DNA of 44,744 bases, taken from positions 1 through 44,744 of the forward strand of contig NZ_NKTY01000025.1 of the NCBI RefSeq assembly GCF_003207825.1, read 5' to 3'. Shown piece by piece: positions 31,823-40,181 of the stretch; the stretch's first letter is position 1; every line of letters starts with the position of its first letter. Source of the DNA: Komagataeibacter saccharivorans (GTDB lineage: Bacteria > Pseudomonadota > Alphaproteobacteria > Acetobacterales > Acetobacteraceae). The notes under the pieces are model-generated. The model searched no databases, was not told the DNA's origin, and saw nothing but the letters and a program-made list of their open reading frames with translations. The position numbers and the translations under genes are program-made.

Positions 31823-33658
31823 ATGACCGGGCACGACGGCACGGTGCGCAATCCGCGCGATGTGCTGGCCGAGGTATTCGGTTTTCCTGATTTCCGCGGC
31901 CTGCAGCAGCAGGCCGTGGATGAGGTGATGGCAGGACGTGACTGCCTTGTGCTGATGCCGACAGGCGGCGGCAAGAGCGTGTGCTATCAGGTGCCCGCCC
32001 TTGCCCGTCCGGGCACGGGACTGGTCATTTCCCCGCTGATCGCCCTTATGGATGATCAGGTCGCAGCCCTGCGGCAGCTTGGGGTCAATGCCGGCGCCCT
32101 GCATTCCGAACTTGAAGCCGATGATGCCGCGCGCGTCCGTTCGGACCTTATGGCCGGGCGGCTTGATATCCTGTATGTCTCCCCCGAACGGCTGCTTTTT
32201 CCGGGCATGCTGGAACGGCTTGGAAAACTGACGCTTTCCGTCATCGCGATTGACGAAGCGCACTGTATTTCAGCCTGGGGGCATGAATTCCGCCCTGAAT
32301 ACCGAGAACTCGCGGCCCTGCCGCAGCATTTCCCCAATGTACCGCGTATTGCGCTGACCGCGACGGCGGATGCCCGCACGCGCACCGATATCCTAGACGC
32401 ACTGGCCATGCCCGATGCAACGGTGCTCAAGGCCAGTTTCCATCGCCCCAACCTTGATATCGCCGTAAGGCCCAAGACATCGGAACTGCGGCAGTTGACC
32501 GCGATACTGGATCGTCATCGGGGGGCGGCCTCCATCGTGTATTGCGGCAGTCGCAGCAAGACCGAACGTGTGGCCCGTTCGCTGGCAGGCAAGGGATATG
32601 CGGCGCTGCCCTTCCATGCCGGACTGTCGCCGGTGGAAAAGCGTGCCGCACTCATGCGCTTCCGTTCAGGCGAACCGGTGGTGATTGTGGCGACCATCGC
32701 CTTTGGCATGGGTATCGACCGACCGGATGTCCGCGCCGTGGTGCATCTGGACATGCCATCTTCCCCCGAAGGGTATTACCAGCAGATCGGGCGTGCCGGT
32801 CGTGACGGGGAACAGGCCGAGACCGTCCTGCTATATGGCGGCGACGATATGGCCCGCGCACGCTACTGGCTGGAACAGTCCAACGCCCCGGATGCGCAGA
32901 AGCGGATCATGAGCGCCCGGCTGGAAGCCATGATCGCCCTGACCGAGACCACGGGCTGCCGTACGCAGGCCCTGCTGTCCTGCTTTGGCGAAGAACTCGA
33001 AAAACCCTGCGGGCATTGCGATAACTGTCGCAATCCGGTTGCGACATTCGATGGTACCGTCGCCGCGCAGAAAGTGCTGTCGGCCATCTACCGCACCGGG
33101 CAGCGTTTTGGCGCGGTGCATGTGGCGGGCGTGCTGCGGGGCAAGGCATCGGATATGACGGCCCGCCACGGGCATGAGAAGCTGAGCGTGTTCGGGATCG
33201 GTAGCGACCGGCCCGAACCCTTCTGGCGCGGTGTGATCCGGCAACTGATCGCACGCGGCGCGATAAAGGTCAGCGGGGAATATAACGCCCTTGCCCTTGA
33301 GGAAGGACGCGCGCGTCCCATCTTGCGGGGTGAGGAACAGATCATGCTGCGTGAGGATGCGACCGAGGACCTGCGCGCGGCGGCACGGAGTTCGGGCAGT
33401 TCGTCACGTCCCCGGATGACCGACCTGACGCCGGAAGCCGCCGCCCGGTACGAAGCCCTGCGCACATGGCGGTTGGGGGAGGCACGGGAGCAGGAGATTC
33501 CGCCTTATGTCATTTTCCATGATGCCGTGCTGCATGATATTGCATGCGAACGTCCCACGACGCTGGATGAACTGGGCATGATCCGGGGTGTTGGCGGGTC
33601 CAAGCTGAGCCGTTATGGCGCGGCGGTGCTGGATGTGCTGGCGGATGTCGGCGCGTAG
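31823..33658 (+). CDS. recQ: ATP-dependent DNA helicase RecQ
   Basis: 611 aa with complete RecQ layout. Helicase core: Walker A MPTGGGKSVCYQVPAL (Lys51), DEAH box IAIDEAHCISAWGHEFRPEY (Asp144-His147), FHRPNLDIAV, ATIAFGMGIDRPDVRAVVH and QQIGRAGRDGE. Zinc site: CFGEELEKPCGHCDNC. Winged-helix RQC region, then an HRDC domain from YEALRTWRLGEAREQEIPPY to LGMIRGVGGSKLSRYG. Roles in recombinational repair and fork restart. Start at ATG 31823; no strong SD seen. Confidence 0.95.
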   Translation: MTGHDGTVRNPRDVLAEVFGFPDFRGLQQQAVDEVMAGRDCLVLMPTGGGKSVCYQVPALARPGTGLVISPLIALMDDQVAALRQLGVNAGALHSELEADDAARVRSDLMAGRLDILYVSPERLLFPGMLERLGKLTLSVIAIDEAHCISAWGHEFRPEYRELAALPQHFPNVPRIALTATADARTRTDILDALAMPDATVLKASFHRPNLDIAVRPKTSELRQLTAILDRHRGAASIVYCGSRSKTERVARSLAGKGYAALPFHAGLSPVEKRAALMRFRSGEPVVIVATIAFGMGIDRPDVRAVVHLDMPSSPEGYYQQIGRAGRDGEQAETVLLYGGDDMARARYWLEQSNAPDAQKRIMSARLEAMIALTETTGCRTQALLSCFGEELEKPCGHCDNCRNPVATFDGTVAAQKVLSAIYRTGQRFGAVHVAGVLRGKASDMTARHGHEKLSVFGIGSDRPEPFWRGVIRQLIARGAIKVSGEYNALALEEGRARPILRGEEQIMLREDATEDLRAAARSSGSSSRPRMTDLTPEAAARYEALRTWRLGEAREQEIPPYVIFHDAVLHDIACERPTTLDELGMIRGVGGSKLSRYGAAVLDVLADVGA

Positions 33659-33714
33659 GCCCATCCGGGCTGCATTTGTTTTTGTCTTAATCGCGGAATC
33701 AGGAACGGTTTTTC

Positions 33715-34221
33715 ATGCGCTGCCCCTTTTGTGGACATGATGACACGCAGGTAAAGGACAGCCGTCCGCATGAGGACGGGGCCGCCATCCGCCGCCGCCG
33801 AATCTGCGGGTCATGCGGACAGCGTTTCACCACGATCGAACGTGTGCAGTTGCGTGATCTTGTGGTTATCAAGGCGGATAGCCGCCGCGTACCGTTTGAA
33901 CGTGACAAACTGGCGCGCTCGGTGCGGATTGCGCTGCGCAAGCGCCCGGTGGATGCCGAGCGGATCGAACGCATCGTCAATGGTCTGGTCCGCCGTCTGG
34001 AAGCGATGGGTGAGACTGACATCCCTTCGCGCGATATCGGGCGGCTGGTTATGGATACGCTGCGTGAAATTGATTCCGTTGCCTATATCCGTTTCGCCAG
34101 CGTGCATTGGGATTTCCGGGAAACCAAGGATTTTGCTGATATTCTGGGCACGATATCGGCTTCCGTTTCGGGGGATGCGGGCGAAGACTTTCCCGCGGCT
34201 GAACCGAAAGGTAAAGATTGA
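33715..34221 (+). CDS. nrdR: Transcriptional repressor NrdR
   Basis: 168 aa. Zinc ribbon [20 protein letters not shown] plus [10 protein letters not shown] supplies the two CxxC pairs, followed by an ATP-cone ([20 protein letters not shown] to [11 protein letters not shown]). It represses ribonucleotide reductase genes according to ATP/dATP binding. The last about 20 residues are a weakly conserved tail. SD AGGA 10 nt before the ATG. Here nrdR is followed directly by nusB; the riboflavin genes that often stand between them in other bacteria are missing. Confidence 0.95.
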   Translation: MRCPFCGHDDTQVKDSRPHEDGAAIRRRRICGSCGQRFTTIERVQLRDLVVIKADSRRVPFERDKLARSVRIALRKRPVDAERIERIVNGLVRRLEAMGETDIPSRDIGRLVMDTLREIDSVAYIRFASVHWDFRETKDFADILGTISASVSGDAGEDFPAAEPKGKD

Positions 34222-34293
34222 ACTGGACCCCGCCGCGCAAAGAGGCGATGAAGCCCTGATTTCGCAGCAATGCCACAGCAGGAGTAACGCGCC

Positions 34294-34857
34294 ATGACAC
34301 AGACAGACGGTGACCGGCAGCCCAACAAGGTCCGTTCCCGCACCGCATCGCGCGTGGCGGCCGTGCAGGCCCTATTCCAGATTGAACAGGGCAACGAAAG
34401 CCCCGACAGTGTCATCAACCAGTTCAACCGCCACCGCTTGGGCACGTCGGCGTCCGAACAGTGCACCTATGCCGAAGGGCAGGTGCCCGATGCCGATGCC
34501 CGTCTGTTCGGAATTGTCGTGCGGGGTGCGATGGCCCGGCAGGATCGTATCGATGCGCTGCTGCATGAGATCCTGCCCGCGTCGTGGCCGCTGGCCCGTC
34601 TGGACCCGGTGCTGCGCGCCATCATGCACGCGGCTGGTGGCGAGATGACCGGCGGCGACCCGATCCCGGCGCGGGTCATCATCAATGAATACATGGATAT
34701 TGCTCATGGCTTCCTTGCCGGTGACGAACCGCGCATGCTCAACGGCGTGCTGGATGCCCTGTCCCGTCGCCTGAAGGAACCGGCTGCCCCGGCGCAGGCT
34801 GAAACGGATACGACTGTTGTGGAAGACGCTGCCACGCCGGACGGCGCCGCGTCCTGA
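34294..34857 (+). CDS. nusB: Transcription antitermination factor NusB
   Basis: 187 aa. All-helical NusB fold: RTASRVAAVQALFQIEQGNE at the start, RQDRIDALLHEILPASWPLA, LDPVLRAIMHAAGGEM and IINEYMDIAHGFLAGDEPRM, LNGVLDALSRRLK at the end. With NusE it binds boxA RNA and supports rRNA transcription. The last about 25 residues are an Ala/Thr-rich tail. AGGAG 8 nt before the ATG. Followed after 24 bp by thiL, a common pairing. Confidence 0.93.
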   Translation: MTQTDGDRQPNKVRSRTASRVAAVQALFQIEQGNESPDSVINQFNRHRLGTSASEQCTYAEGQVPDADARLFGIVVRGAMARQDRIDALLHEILPASWPLARLDPVLRAIMHAAGGEMTGGDPIPARVIINEYMDIAHGFLAGDEPRMLNGVLDALSRRLKEPAAPAQAETDTTVVEDAATPDGAAS

Positions 34858-34881
34858 TTACAGGTAGGGGAGACGGCCATC

Positions 34882-35865
34882 ATGGGGCAGGACAGTCTGC
34901 CGGATAATGGTCTGCCCGCTGAATTCGGGTTCATAGCCCGTAATTTCCGTCCCCTTGCCGGAGACGGCGCGCTTGACCTGCGTGATGATGCCGCCGTGTT
35001 CACGCCACCCGCCGGACGACAGATTGTGGTGGCGGCGGACGCCATGGTGGAAGGCGTGCATTTCCTGCCCGATGACCCGCCGGATACGGTGGGCCGCAAG
35101 CTGCTGCGCTGCAACCTGTCCGACCTTGCGGCCATGGATGCCGTGCCCTTGGGCTACCTGTTGACGGTTTCCATGCCACCGGCGCGTGATGATGTGTGGT
35201 TTGCTGCCTTTGCCGCCGGTCTGGCGCAGGACCAGAAGCAGTTCGGCATTACGCTGCTGGGCGGGGACACCACATCCACATCCGGGCCGCTTGTGCTGTC
35301 GCTGACGGTGCTGGGCCATGTAGCACCCGGCATGGCGCTACGGCGCTGCGGTGCGCGCGTGGGTGATGGCATATGGGTGACTGGCACGATCGGTGATGGC
35401 GCGATGGGCCTGCTGGCGCGTCAGGGCAGGGTGGCGGACCCTGATGGTTTTCTGGCCAGCCGTTACCAGTTGCCCCGCCCCCGGCTGGGTCTGGAACTGG
35501 CGGGCGTAGCCTCCGCTGGCATGGATATATCGGACGGGCTGGTGCAGGATCTGGGCCACATGGCGCGTGAAAGCGGCGTGGGGGCCGAAATCGGGTCTGC
35601 CCTGGTCCCGCTTTCCCCTACTGTACGTGCGCAGGGGCCGCAATGGCTGGAACACTGTCTGGCGGGGGGCGATGATTATGAACTGCTGCTTGCCGTGCCG
35701 TCGGAGCATGAAGCGCAGCTTCTGCATCATGCCGCGCGACGTGATGTGCCCGTGACCCGTGTCGGTCGGTTTGTGGCGGGGCGTGGCGTGCGGGTGCTCA
35801 ATGAATCCGGGGCGGAGATGGTCCTTGCCCGGCGGGGCTGGAGCCATCTGCCCTCCACTATCTGA
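34882..35865 (+). CDS. thiL: Thiamine-monophosphate kinase
   Basis: 327 aa, PurM/AIR-synthase superfamily. It phosphorylates thiamine phosphate to thiamine diphosphate. Blocks: GALDLRDDAAVFTPPAGRQI (metal Asp pair), VVAADAMVEGVHFLPDD, LRCNLSDLAAMDAVPLGYLL, GITLLGGDTTSTSGPLVLSL, GMDISDGLVQDLGHMARESG and GGDDYELLLAVPSE. GGGAG 9 nt before the ATG. Last gene of the nrdR-nusB-thiL group; convergent with the acyltransferase-like gene 12 bp away. Confidence 0.95.
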   Translation: MGQDSLPDNGLPAEFGFIARNFRPLAGDGALDLRDDAAVFTPPAGRQIVVAADAMVEGVHFLPDDPPDTVGRKLLRCNLSDLAAMDAVPLGYLLTVSMPPARDDVWFAAFAAGLAQDQKQFGITLLGGDTTSTSGPLVLSLTVLGHVAPGMALRRCGARVGDGIWVTGTIGDGAMGLLARQGRVADPDGFLASRYQLPRPRLGLELAGVASAGMDISDGLVQDLGHMARESGVGAEIGSALVPLSPTVRAQGPQWLEHCLAGGDDYELLLAVPSEHEAQLLHHAARRDVPVTRVGRFVAGRGVRVLNESGAEMVLARRGWSHLPSTI

Positions 35866-35877
35866 AGGGTCGTTCCC

Positions 35878-37071
35878 TCAGTCCACCAGTGACCTGTCAT
35901 AAACCCGGTAGCGCTTGCACGGCTGCGGCGTGATGCGTTCGATCAGGCGGCGCATGGGCTGGTTCGTTTCCAGAACCCAGCCCAGTTCGATGGTGCGGTA
36001 AGGCAGGCTGCGGCCACGCTTCATAAGCTCGGTAATGGCCAGCGCTGGCATGATCGCCCCCAGCGCCGTGCCGTCGAGCCGGGAACTGACACCTAGCAGG
36101 ATCACGCGCGCGGAATGGAATTCATGCCGCAGCAGCCGCTTGCCCAGCTTGATCCAGCCTAAGGGAGAGGGATCGCCATTCAGGTCCGATGAGATATCGA
36201 ACACGTTGGGCACCACGAGGGCGACGCAGACCGGCTCGCCATTCTGTTCGATCAGCACGAAATGTTCAGGCTTGAGCAGGGGCTTGAGTTCAACGATCAT
36301 GGACTGGATGTCCTCGCGCGCCAGCGGGATCGAACCCCAGTTGTTGCGCCAGGCATCGTTGTAAAGGCGGCGCAGGATCTCGCCATCCTCCTCGATCCGG
36401 TCCATGCGCAGGCCGCGCGTGGTCACGTTGCCCAGCCGCCCTTCGCCCAGTCGCAGGCTGGAGGGGACCAGATGGGCTTCTTCCGCATCCGGGCCGGTCT
36501 TCATCTGATAGGCCAGCAGGTCATGCGCCTTCGTGCAGCCACAGGCTTCCATCATGGCGGGCAGCCAGTGCGGGTGCCACGGCATGGCCACCATGGGCAG
36601 GGCATGATGGCCGGACAGCATCATCCCGAACTCCCCATTGCTGTCCAGCGTCTGGGGACCGCGCATGAGCTTCATGCCATGCTGGCGCAGCCATGCGCCC
36701 GCCGCATCCAGCAGGGCGGAAACGACGGCCATGTCGTCAATGGCGTCCAGCGCACCGAAAAAACCCACCGGCTCGCCATAATGTTCCATGGACACCGGGT
36801 CGATCTGGGCGGAAATGCGCCCCACGGCTTTTCCGCCGCGCATGGCCAGGAAATATTGCGCGCGGCCCTGTCGGAAGAAAGAGTTCTTGCGCGGGGTCAG
36901 CAGGTCGCGCTGCGTCAGTTCAAGCGGGGGCACATAGCCGGGCAGGCCGGCATACAGGCGGCGGGGCAACTGGATGAAGGTGGTCATCTGACGAAAGCCG
37001 GAAACGGGAATGATAGTAAGACGATCGGTTTCGTTCATGACCGGTTCGTTGCATCCTGACGTTACCGGCAT
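35878..37071 (-). CDS. GNAT/FemAB-like acyltransferase of unknown substrate
   Basis: 397 aa. Acyl-CoA N-acyltransferase fold features can be seen: FIQLPRRLYAGLPGYVPPLE, RAQYFLAMRGGKAVGRISAQ, VGFFGALDAIDD in the N-terminal half and HFVLIEQNGEPVCVALVVPN, GALDAIDD/LGWVLETNQPMRRLIE in the C-terminal half, suggesting two GNAT-like halves. Members of this group are common next to unrelated housekeeping genes in alphaproteobacteria and have no firm function. GAAGG precedes ATG 37071 closely; ATG 37038 is an alternative start. No signal peptide or TM. Confidence 0.65.
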   Translation of the reverse strand: MPVTSGCNEPVMNETDRLTIIPVSGFRQMTTFIQLPRRLYAGLPGYVPPLELTQRDLLTPRKNSFFRQGRAQYFLAMRGGKAVGRISAQIDPVSMEHYGEPVGFFGALDAIDDMAVVSALLDAAGAWLRQHGMKLMRGPQTLDSNGEFGMMLSGHHALPMVAMPWHPHWLPAMMEACGCTKAHDLLAYQMKTGPDAEEAHLVPSSLRLGEGRLGNVTTRGLRMDRIEEDGEILRRLYNDAWRNNWGSIPLAREDIQSMIVELKPLLKPEHFVLIEQNGEPVCVALVVPNVFDISSDLNGDPSPLGWIKLGKRLLRHEFHSARVILLGVSSRLDGTALGAIMPALAITELMKRGRSLPYRTIELGWVLETNQPMRRLIERITPQPCKRYRVYDRSLVD

Positions 37072-37192
37072 CGACCTTCATTCCGGGGCGGAACAGGGCA
37101 GGCTATGCAGGTATGGGTTGAAAGAAATGATTCGGTTGTCCGTTCTGCTGCTGTGCTGATGGCACAGAAGGACCCCGAAAAGGAAGATGGAC

Positions 37193-37990
37193 ATGACAGG
37201 AAAGGTCGCTTCACGCATGGATGAAGGTGGATATGTGCTGATTACCGGGGCATCCAGCGGGATCGGGGCCGAACTGGCGGCGCTCTATGCCGCGCGCGGG
37301 CGAGGGCTGGTCCTGTGGGGACGTGACGCGGTACGGCTGGAAAACGTGGCCGGACATGCGCGCAGCCGTGGGGTGAAGGTGCATACCCGTGTGCTTGACC
37401 TTATGGATGGGGCCGCCGCCATTGCGGCCCTGCGTGAGGATGATGGCAGCTATCCGCTGGATATCGCAATCCTCGCCGCCGGACTTGGTGACATGCGGCG
37501 CGGGAATGACGTGGTCGAACGGGCGGAGGATGTGCTGCGGCTGGGACTGGTCAATTACGCCACCCCATCAGCCATGGCCGCGGCAGCGGCGGAGTGCATG
37601 GTAAAACGCGGACGGGGACATATCGTGCTGATCGGTTCGGTCGCGGCCTTCCACGCGCTGCCTTTCGCCGCCGCCTATTCCGGTTCCAAGGCGGGGATCA
37701 AGCGCTTTGCCGAAGCCCAGCAGATGGCGCTTGCCCCGCTGGGTATCGGGGTAACGCTGGTTTCCCCCGGATTTGTGGACACCCCCATGAGCCGCCGTGT
37801 CGTCGGGGCCAAGCCGTTCATGCAGAGTGCGTCAGCAGCAGCGCGCAGGATCGCGGATGCGGTGGACCGGAACCGGCCGCATCTGGTCTTTCCGTTCATA
37901 TTTTCCGTGCTGCGCCTGATTGATACGCTGGTGCCATGGCCGTTCAAGCGGCGGATACTGTCCGCCATCAAGGCCGATCAGATGAACTGA
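37193..37990 (+). CDS. Short-chain dehydrogenase/reductase
   Basis: About 265 aa. Cofactor motif VLITGASSGIGAELAALYAA, ILAAGLGD, catalytic Ser in HIVLIGSVAAFHALPF and Tyr/Lys in AAYSGSKAGIKRFAEAQ, SPGFVDTPMSRR after the active site. The C-terminal hydrophobic stretch LVFPFIFSVLRLIDTLVPWP plus basic KRRILSAIK suggests membrane association. Two ATGs compete; 37193 has AGGAAG 6 nt upstream, whereas 37187 touches it, so 37193 is preferred. Substrate unknown; could be a keto-acyl or sugar/lipid reductase. Confidence 0.82.
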   Translation: MTGKVASRMDEGGYVLITGASSGIGAELAALYAARGRGLVLWGRDAVRLENVAGHARSRGVKVHTRVLDLMDGAAAIAALREDDGSYPLDIAILAAGLGDMRRGNDVVERAEDVLRLGLVNYATPSAMAAAAAECMVKRGRGHIVLIGSVAAFHALPFAAAYSGSKAGIKRFAEAQQMALAPLGIGVTLVSPGFVDTPMSRRVVGAKPFMQSASAAARRIADAVDRNRPHLVFPFIFSVLRLIDTLVPWPFKRRILSAIKADQMN

Positions 37991-38066
37991 TGCGCTCACG
38001 CGGCGTCTTTCAGGGGGACATCAAACTTTCCGCAGGCGCTTTTGTGCGATGTGGCTGATGATATTC

Positions 38067-38088
38067 GGCCCGGACCGGTCTTTTTTTT
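38067..38088 (+). terminator. Likely terminator after the short-chain dehydrogenase gene
   Basis: A run of eight T (38081-38088) is preceded by a short GC-rich stem GGCC/GGTC (38067-38070, 38077-38080). CCGGACCGG here also has a perfect complement CCGGTCCGG at 38133-38141. The stem is weak but the T run is clear. Confidence 0.5.
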
Positions 38089-38215
38089 GTGATGGATGTG
38101 GTAACGGATACGCCCGCGGTGCCTGAATTGTCCCGGTCCGGTTGCATTCCATGCCGGGGAAGGGACGGATCCGCAGGGGATTTTTGTTGATAATGGCCAC
38201 GGAGCGTGACCGGAC

Positions 38216-39184
38216 ATGAAAGAGATCGTAGCAGTCGACATTGGCGGAACCCATGCGCGTTTCGCCATTGCCCAGGTTGATCAGGGCCGGGTCGTCACGC
38301 TGGGGGATGCCACGACGCTGAAATGCGCCGATCACGCCAGCCTGCAACTGGCATGGGAAGCGTTCAGCCGCCAGATCGGCCGCCCCCTGCCTGCTGCGGC
38401 AGGTATTGCCGTGGCCTGTCCCATCAAGGGGGACATGCTGAAGCTGACCAATAACCCGTGGGTGATCCAGCCCGCATGGCTGCCGGTCAAGCTCGGGGTG
38501 GATCAACTGGTTCTGGTCAATGATTTCGGTGCGGTCGGGCATGCGGTGGCGCAGGTTGGCGCGGACAGCCTTCAGCATATCTGCGGTCCTGACATCCCGC
38601 TGCCGGACCATGGCGTCACGACCATTGTGGGGCCGGGCACGGGTCTGGGCTCTGCCTATATCGTAAGGCGGAAGAACGGCTATGTGGTGTGCGAAACGGA
38701 AGGTGGCCATATCGACTTTTCCCCCGTCGACCAGTTCGAGGACCGTATCCTTGGCGTGCTGCGCAGGCGTTACCGGCGCGTGTCGGTCGAACGCGTGGTA
38801 TCGGGACCGGGTCTTCTGAACCTGTATGAGGCGATTGCCGAAATGGGTGAACTCTCGGTCAAGGCGCGTGACGACAAGGCCTTATGGACCATGGCGCTGG
38901 AAGGCAGCGAACCGGTGGCCGCCGCTGCACTGGAGCGGTTCTGCCTCAGCCTTGGTACGGTTGCGGGCGATCTGGCGCTGGCGCAGGGGGCGAATGCCGT
39001 TGTCATCGCCGGGGGGCTTGGCCTGCGCCTGGCCGAACATCTGCCCCGTTCCGGCTTTGCCGAACGGTTCGTGGCCAAGGGCCGGTTTGAAGGCATGATG
39101 GCGGATATGCCCGTCAAGCTGATTACCTATCCCCAGCCCGGCCTGCTTGGTGCTGCCGCAGCCTTTGCCGAGGCCTATCGCTGA
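38216..39184 (+). CDS. glk: Glucokinase
   Basis: 322 aa, bacterial Glk (ROK-unrelated hexokinase-family type). ATP motif VDIGGTHARFAIAQVD, ACPIKGDMLKLTNNPW, LVLVNDFGAVGHAVAQ with the catalytic Asp, TTIVGPGTGLGSAYI, CETEGGHIDFSPVDQFED and VIAGGLGLRLAEHL. Makes glucose 6-phosphate, which feeds the pentose phosphate route and (via OtsA) trehalose. GGAG 11 nt before the ATG. Sits alone on the plus strand. Confidence 0.93.
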   Translation: MKEIVAVDIGGTHARFAIAQVDQGRVVTLGDATTLKCADHASLQLAWEAFSRQIGRPLPAAAGIAVACPIKGDMLKLTNNPWVIQPAWLPVKLGVDQLVLVNDFGAVGHAVAQVGADSLQHICGPDIPLPDHGVTTIVGPGTGLGSAYIVRRKNGYVVCETEGGHIDFSPVDQFEDRILGVLRRRYRRVSVERVVSGPGLLNLYEAIAEMGELSVKARDDKALWTMALEGSEPVAAAALERFCLSLGTVAGDLALAQGANAVVIAGGLGLRLAEHLPRSGFAERFVAKGRFEGMMADMPVKLITYPQPGLLGAAAAFAEAYR

Positions 39185-39226
39185 TTTACGTGCTGCGTAA
39201 CCCCGGCAGGTCTGAGGGGAGGGGGC

Positions 39227-39703
39227 CTACCCTTCCCACAGATGGCCGGGCATCGCGTCATAATGCCGTGTCAGCATATCCAGCAGCAGCGCCAGCACGC
39301 CATCCATATGCTGCGGCGTGGCAGGTACAACCCGAGAGGTTTCCTCCCGTGCCGGTCGCCCATGGATCAGCGCCGCGATCAGGATGCGTTCGTAACGATA
39401 GCCGATAATGCCATGGATATAGCGGTAGCGGTTGATCGACCCCCGCCGTCCGTTCAGGGGACGATGGGACAGGCCGCATGACGTGCGGTCCAGTTGCGGA
39501 TCTTCCTGCCCCATGACCCCGATGCGGTAATCCGCAGCCCAGAACCGGGCCGCCGCGATATGGTGGGGGGCGATGATGCCGTTGCGGCGCAGGGCCTCGA
39601 TCGCGGGGGGCAGGGGCAAACCGCATCCGTCATCCCCGCCGGATGCAGATGGCGGGGCAGGCAGGGAAAACAGACGGTCAGCAGGCAAGAAGTGCCCTTT
39701 CAT
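39227..39703 (-). CDS. Hypothetical protein, weak resemblance to DUF6456 domain
   Basis: 158 aa. An N-terminal Pro/Gly-rich tail is followed by IEALRRNGIIAPHHIAAARF, a helical middle and MDGVLALLLDMLTRHYD at the end. The spacing of the RRNG-I-x-x-x-H-x-x-AA-R block and the final L-x-x-L-x-RHY helix recalls DUF6456 proteins of alphaproteobacteria, but the similarity is weak. No signal peptide or TM, no strong SD before the ATG. The coding character matches its neighbours. Could also be a partial or spurious frame. Confidence 0.5.
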   Translation of the reverse strand: MKGHFLPADRLFSLPAPPSASGGDDGCGLPLPPAIEALRRNGIIAPHHIAAARFWAADYRIGVMGQEDPQLDRTSCGLSHRPLNGRRGSINRYRYIHGIIGYRYERILIAALIHGRPAREETSRVVPATPQHMDGVLALLLDMLTRHYDAMPGHLWEG

Positions 39704-39950
39704 GGCAGCGTGTCGTCATATCATCTTCATGATCCGGCGGACGGGTCAATCGGCAGTATGTATCCGCTGCGTATCTATCATCCGCCATTCTGCCATCAAC
39801 CTTATGAATGTGGCGACTATCCGCTTGCGCTTCGGGGAAATCCCTGTTGCCAGACAGGCATGATCCTGCGTGTCGGCTTTCATCCGGGCTGATGCGCCGA
39901 ATCCCCACCCGAAATCTGTCCCGTATGATTGGTCAGGCAAAGCGGGCCTG
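39704..39950. other. Intergenic region upstream of the candidate small RNA terminator
   Basis: Stretch with no convincing gene. A 44-codon plus-strand frame (39758-39892) with five Cys lacks an SD and family resemblance. I see no promoter or hairpin of note up to 39950. Confidence 0.4.
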
Positions 39951-39989
39951 AAAAAAAACGGCACCACCCCGTTGGAGGGGGTGATGCCG
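39951..39989 (-). terminator. Intrinsic terminator of the candidate small RNA
   Basis: On the minus strand CGGCATCACCCC, loop CTCCAAC, GGGGTGGTGCCG gives a 12-bp stem with one G-U pair, immediately followed by eight T. Neither neighbouring protein gene ends here on the minus strand, so the terminator must serve another transcript. Confidence 0.88.
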
Positions 39990-40050
39990 CAAGGTGCCGT
40001 GGGAAAAGTCGGGAAATCGACGGTTGGGAATCTGCCGGGACCCACGGGGT
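39951..40050 (-). ncRNA. Candidate iron-responsive small RNA
   Basis: About 100 nt on the minus strand between a Fur-box promoter (40057-40085) and an intrinsic terminator (39951-39989), with no credible ORF. The expected 5' end is near 40050. The RNA contains three UUCCC runs (UUCCCAACC, UUUCCCGAC, UUUUCCCAC), complements of GGGAA-type ribosome-binding sites, and the terminator loop CUCCAAC also carries an anti-SD CUCC. By analogy to RyhB/PrrF, it would be made under iron starvation and repress iron-using targets. Not recognised as a known family. Confidence 0.65.
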
Positions 40051-40056
40051 GAATTC

Positions 40057-40085
40057 CCTATACTGATAATAATTATCATTATCAA
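40057..40085 (-). promoter_or_regulatory. Sigma-70 promoter with embedded Fur box
   Basis: Minus strand: -35 TTGATA, 17-bp spacer, -10 TATAGG (40057-40062). The Fur box GATAATGATAATTATTATC (40065-40083) matches the classical 19-bp consensus at 18 of 19 positions and covers the spacer and part of the -35, so iron-loaded Fur would block RNA polymerase. The box could also act on the plus-strand gene starting at 40182, 98 bp away. Confidence 0.8.
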
Positions 40086-40181
40086 GAAAAAAGGGCGCCA
40101 GCCCGAATCGTGCCCTGTGGACCCCGATACGAAAACGTGGTGCCATACTCTCCGATATCGTCCACAGCAGGCAGGGAAAGA

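Noticed and set aside
39758-39892. 44-codon Cys-rich plus-strand frame
   Set aside because: No SD, no promoter, no recognisable family; kept only as a remote possibility.
39746-40045. 99-codon minus-strand frame running through the small RNA locus
   Set aside because: It reads through the strong terminator (giving FFF from the T run), starts with a weak codon and has no SD or family likeness.
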